Source: Clostridiales bacterium
Lineage (GTDB): Bacteria; Bacillota; Desulfitobacteriia; Desulfitobacteriales; Desulfitobacteriaceae
Assembly: GCA_027357125.1 (NCBI GenBank)
Contig: DAHVVW010000159.1
Span: forward strand, 1 to 5,584
DNA length: 5,584 nt
Direction of reading: 5' to 3'
Position 1 is the stretch's first letter; each line of letters begins with the position of its first letter. Below the pieces are notes generated by a model. It saw nothing but the letters and a program-made list of their open reading frames with translations, searched no databases and was not told where the DNA came from. The position numbers and the translations under genes are program-made. Below, piece by piece: positions 5,446 through 5,584 of the stretch.

Positions 5446-5487
5446 CAGAATTCAGAATTCAGTAGTCAGTAGTCAGTAGTCAGAATT
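5446..5487. repeat. Heptanucleotide tandem array (six units, two variants)
   Basis: Six contiguous 7-bp units run in the order CAGAATT, CAGAATT, CAGTAGT, CAGTAGT, CAGTAGT, CAGAATT. All share CAG and the seventh-base T; the middle alternates between AAT and TAG. It lies about 50 bases upstream of thiN. Heptad repeats of this CAG(AATT/NAGT) type recur between genes in a number of bacterial genomes, from general recollection. Such arrays can vary in copy number by slippage. Confidence 0.9.
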
Positions 5488-5508
5488 TATTAACGTGAGG
5501 CTCCTGCT

Positions 5509-5574
5509 CCGTTCGACCGGAAGAATTTCTCTTGGGTTTGGCCGAACGGCGTAAGTCTCCACCGGAGACTTACG
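5509..5574. repeat. Two adjacent hairpins: strongly palindromic intergenic segment
   Basis: CCGTTCGACC (5509-5518) and GGCCGAACGG (5540-5549) are inverted repeats matching 9 of 10 bases around a 21-base loop, which itself contains AAGA/TCTT arms. Directly abutting is a perfect 11-bp inverted repeat, CGTAAGTCTCC (5550-5560) and GGAGACTTACG (5564-5574), with an ACC loop. No T-run follows on either strand, so this is not a standard terminator. There is no open frame here. It may be a MITE/REP-like repeat or the edge of a structured RNA. The rest of 5399-5584 shows no gene. Confidence 0.75.
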
Positions 5575-5584
5575 TTCCTGACTC

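Noticed and set aside
4896..5465. 189-codon plus-strand open frame opposite thiN
   Set aside because: Antisense shadow of a clear thiamine pyrophosphokinase; composition is Cys/Arg/Ser/Pro-rich with no recognisable domain, and it runs into the heptad repeats.
5446..5584. CRISPR array or tRNA gene at the right end
   Set aside because: The 7-bp units are contiguous without spacers, and the GTTCGA motif at 5511-5516 is not part of a cloverleaf I could fold.
5399..5584. TPP riboswitch or clear sigma-A promoter upstream of thiN
   Set aside because: The conserved thi-box sequences are not seen, and no -35/-10 pair with 16-18 base spacing stood out.

Overview
The window is a housekeeping block from a low-to-moderate GC, Gram-positive spore-former-like Firmicute, most likely class Clostridia and perhaps a Peptococcaceae/Desulfitobacterium relative (inference). 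The evidence is the gene order recG–sdaAA–sdaAB–yloV(fakA-like)–yloU(Asp23) divergent from rpmB, with thiN nearby. This is the order known around rpmB in Bacillus subtilis. Strong AGGAGG-type ribosome binding sites and several TTG/GTG starts also fit.

Layout, left to right. Positions 1-62 (minus) hold the first codons of a gene running off the edge, probably recG. Then, all on the minus strand and transcribed right to left, come sdaAA (145-1008), sdaAB (1021-1692), a DAK2/DegV-like fatty acid kinase gene (1749-3398) and an Asp23/Gls24 (YloU) gene (3431-3790). A shared upstream region (about 3791-3982) carries back-to-back sigma-A-type promoters and two inverted repeats. It then leads into rpmB on the plus strand (3983-4174), which ends in an intrinsic terminator. 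Next is a plus-strand stand-alone receiver-domain protein (4335-4691), Spo0F/CheY-sized. Convergent with it is thiN (4760-5398, minus). The right end (5399-5584) has no gene. It contains a heptanucleotide tandem array and a strongly palindromic segment.

The genes work in separate pathways: ribosome assembly (L28), incorporation of exogenous fatty acids into phospholipid (YloV/FakA-like), an envelope-associated Asp23 protein, serine catabolism to pyruvate (iron-sulfur SdaAB/SdaAA), DNA repair (probable RecG), thiamine diphosphate synthesis (ThiN) and phosphorelay or phosphosignal reception. The sdaAB-sdaAA pair is tightly coupled. A terminator-like hairpin sits between yloV and sdaAB and may set the two groups' relative expression.

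I see no convincing new multi-gene system. The most interesting items are small: a decayed 3' end of an Hsp33 (hslO) gene hidden between the response regulator and thiN; a possible MITE-like palindromic element bordered by inverted heptad repeats; dyad symmetry overlapping the rpmB promoter; and a sigma-H-like promoter in front of the Spo0F-like regulator.
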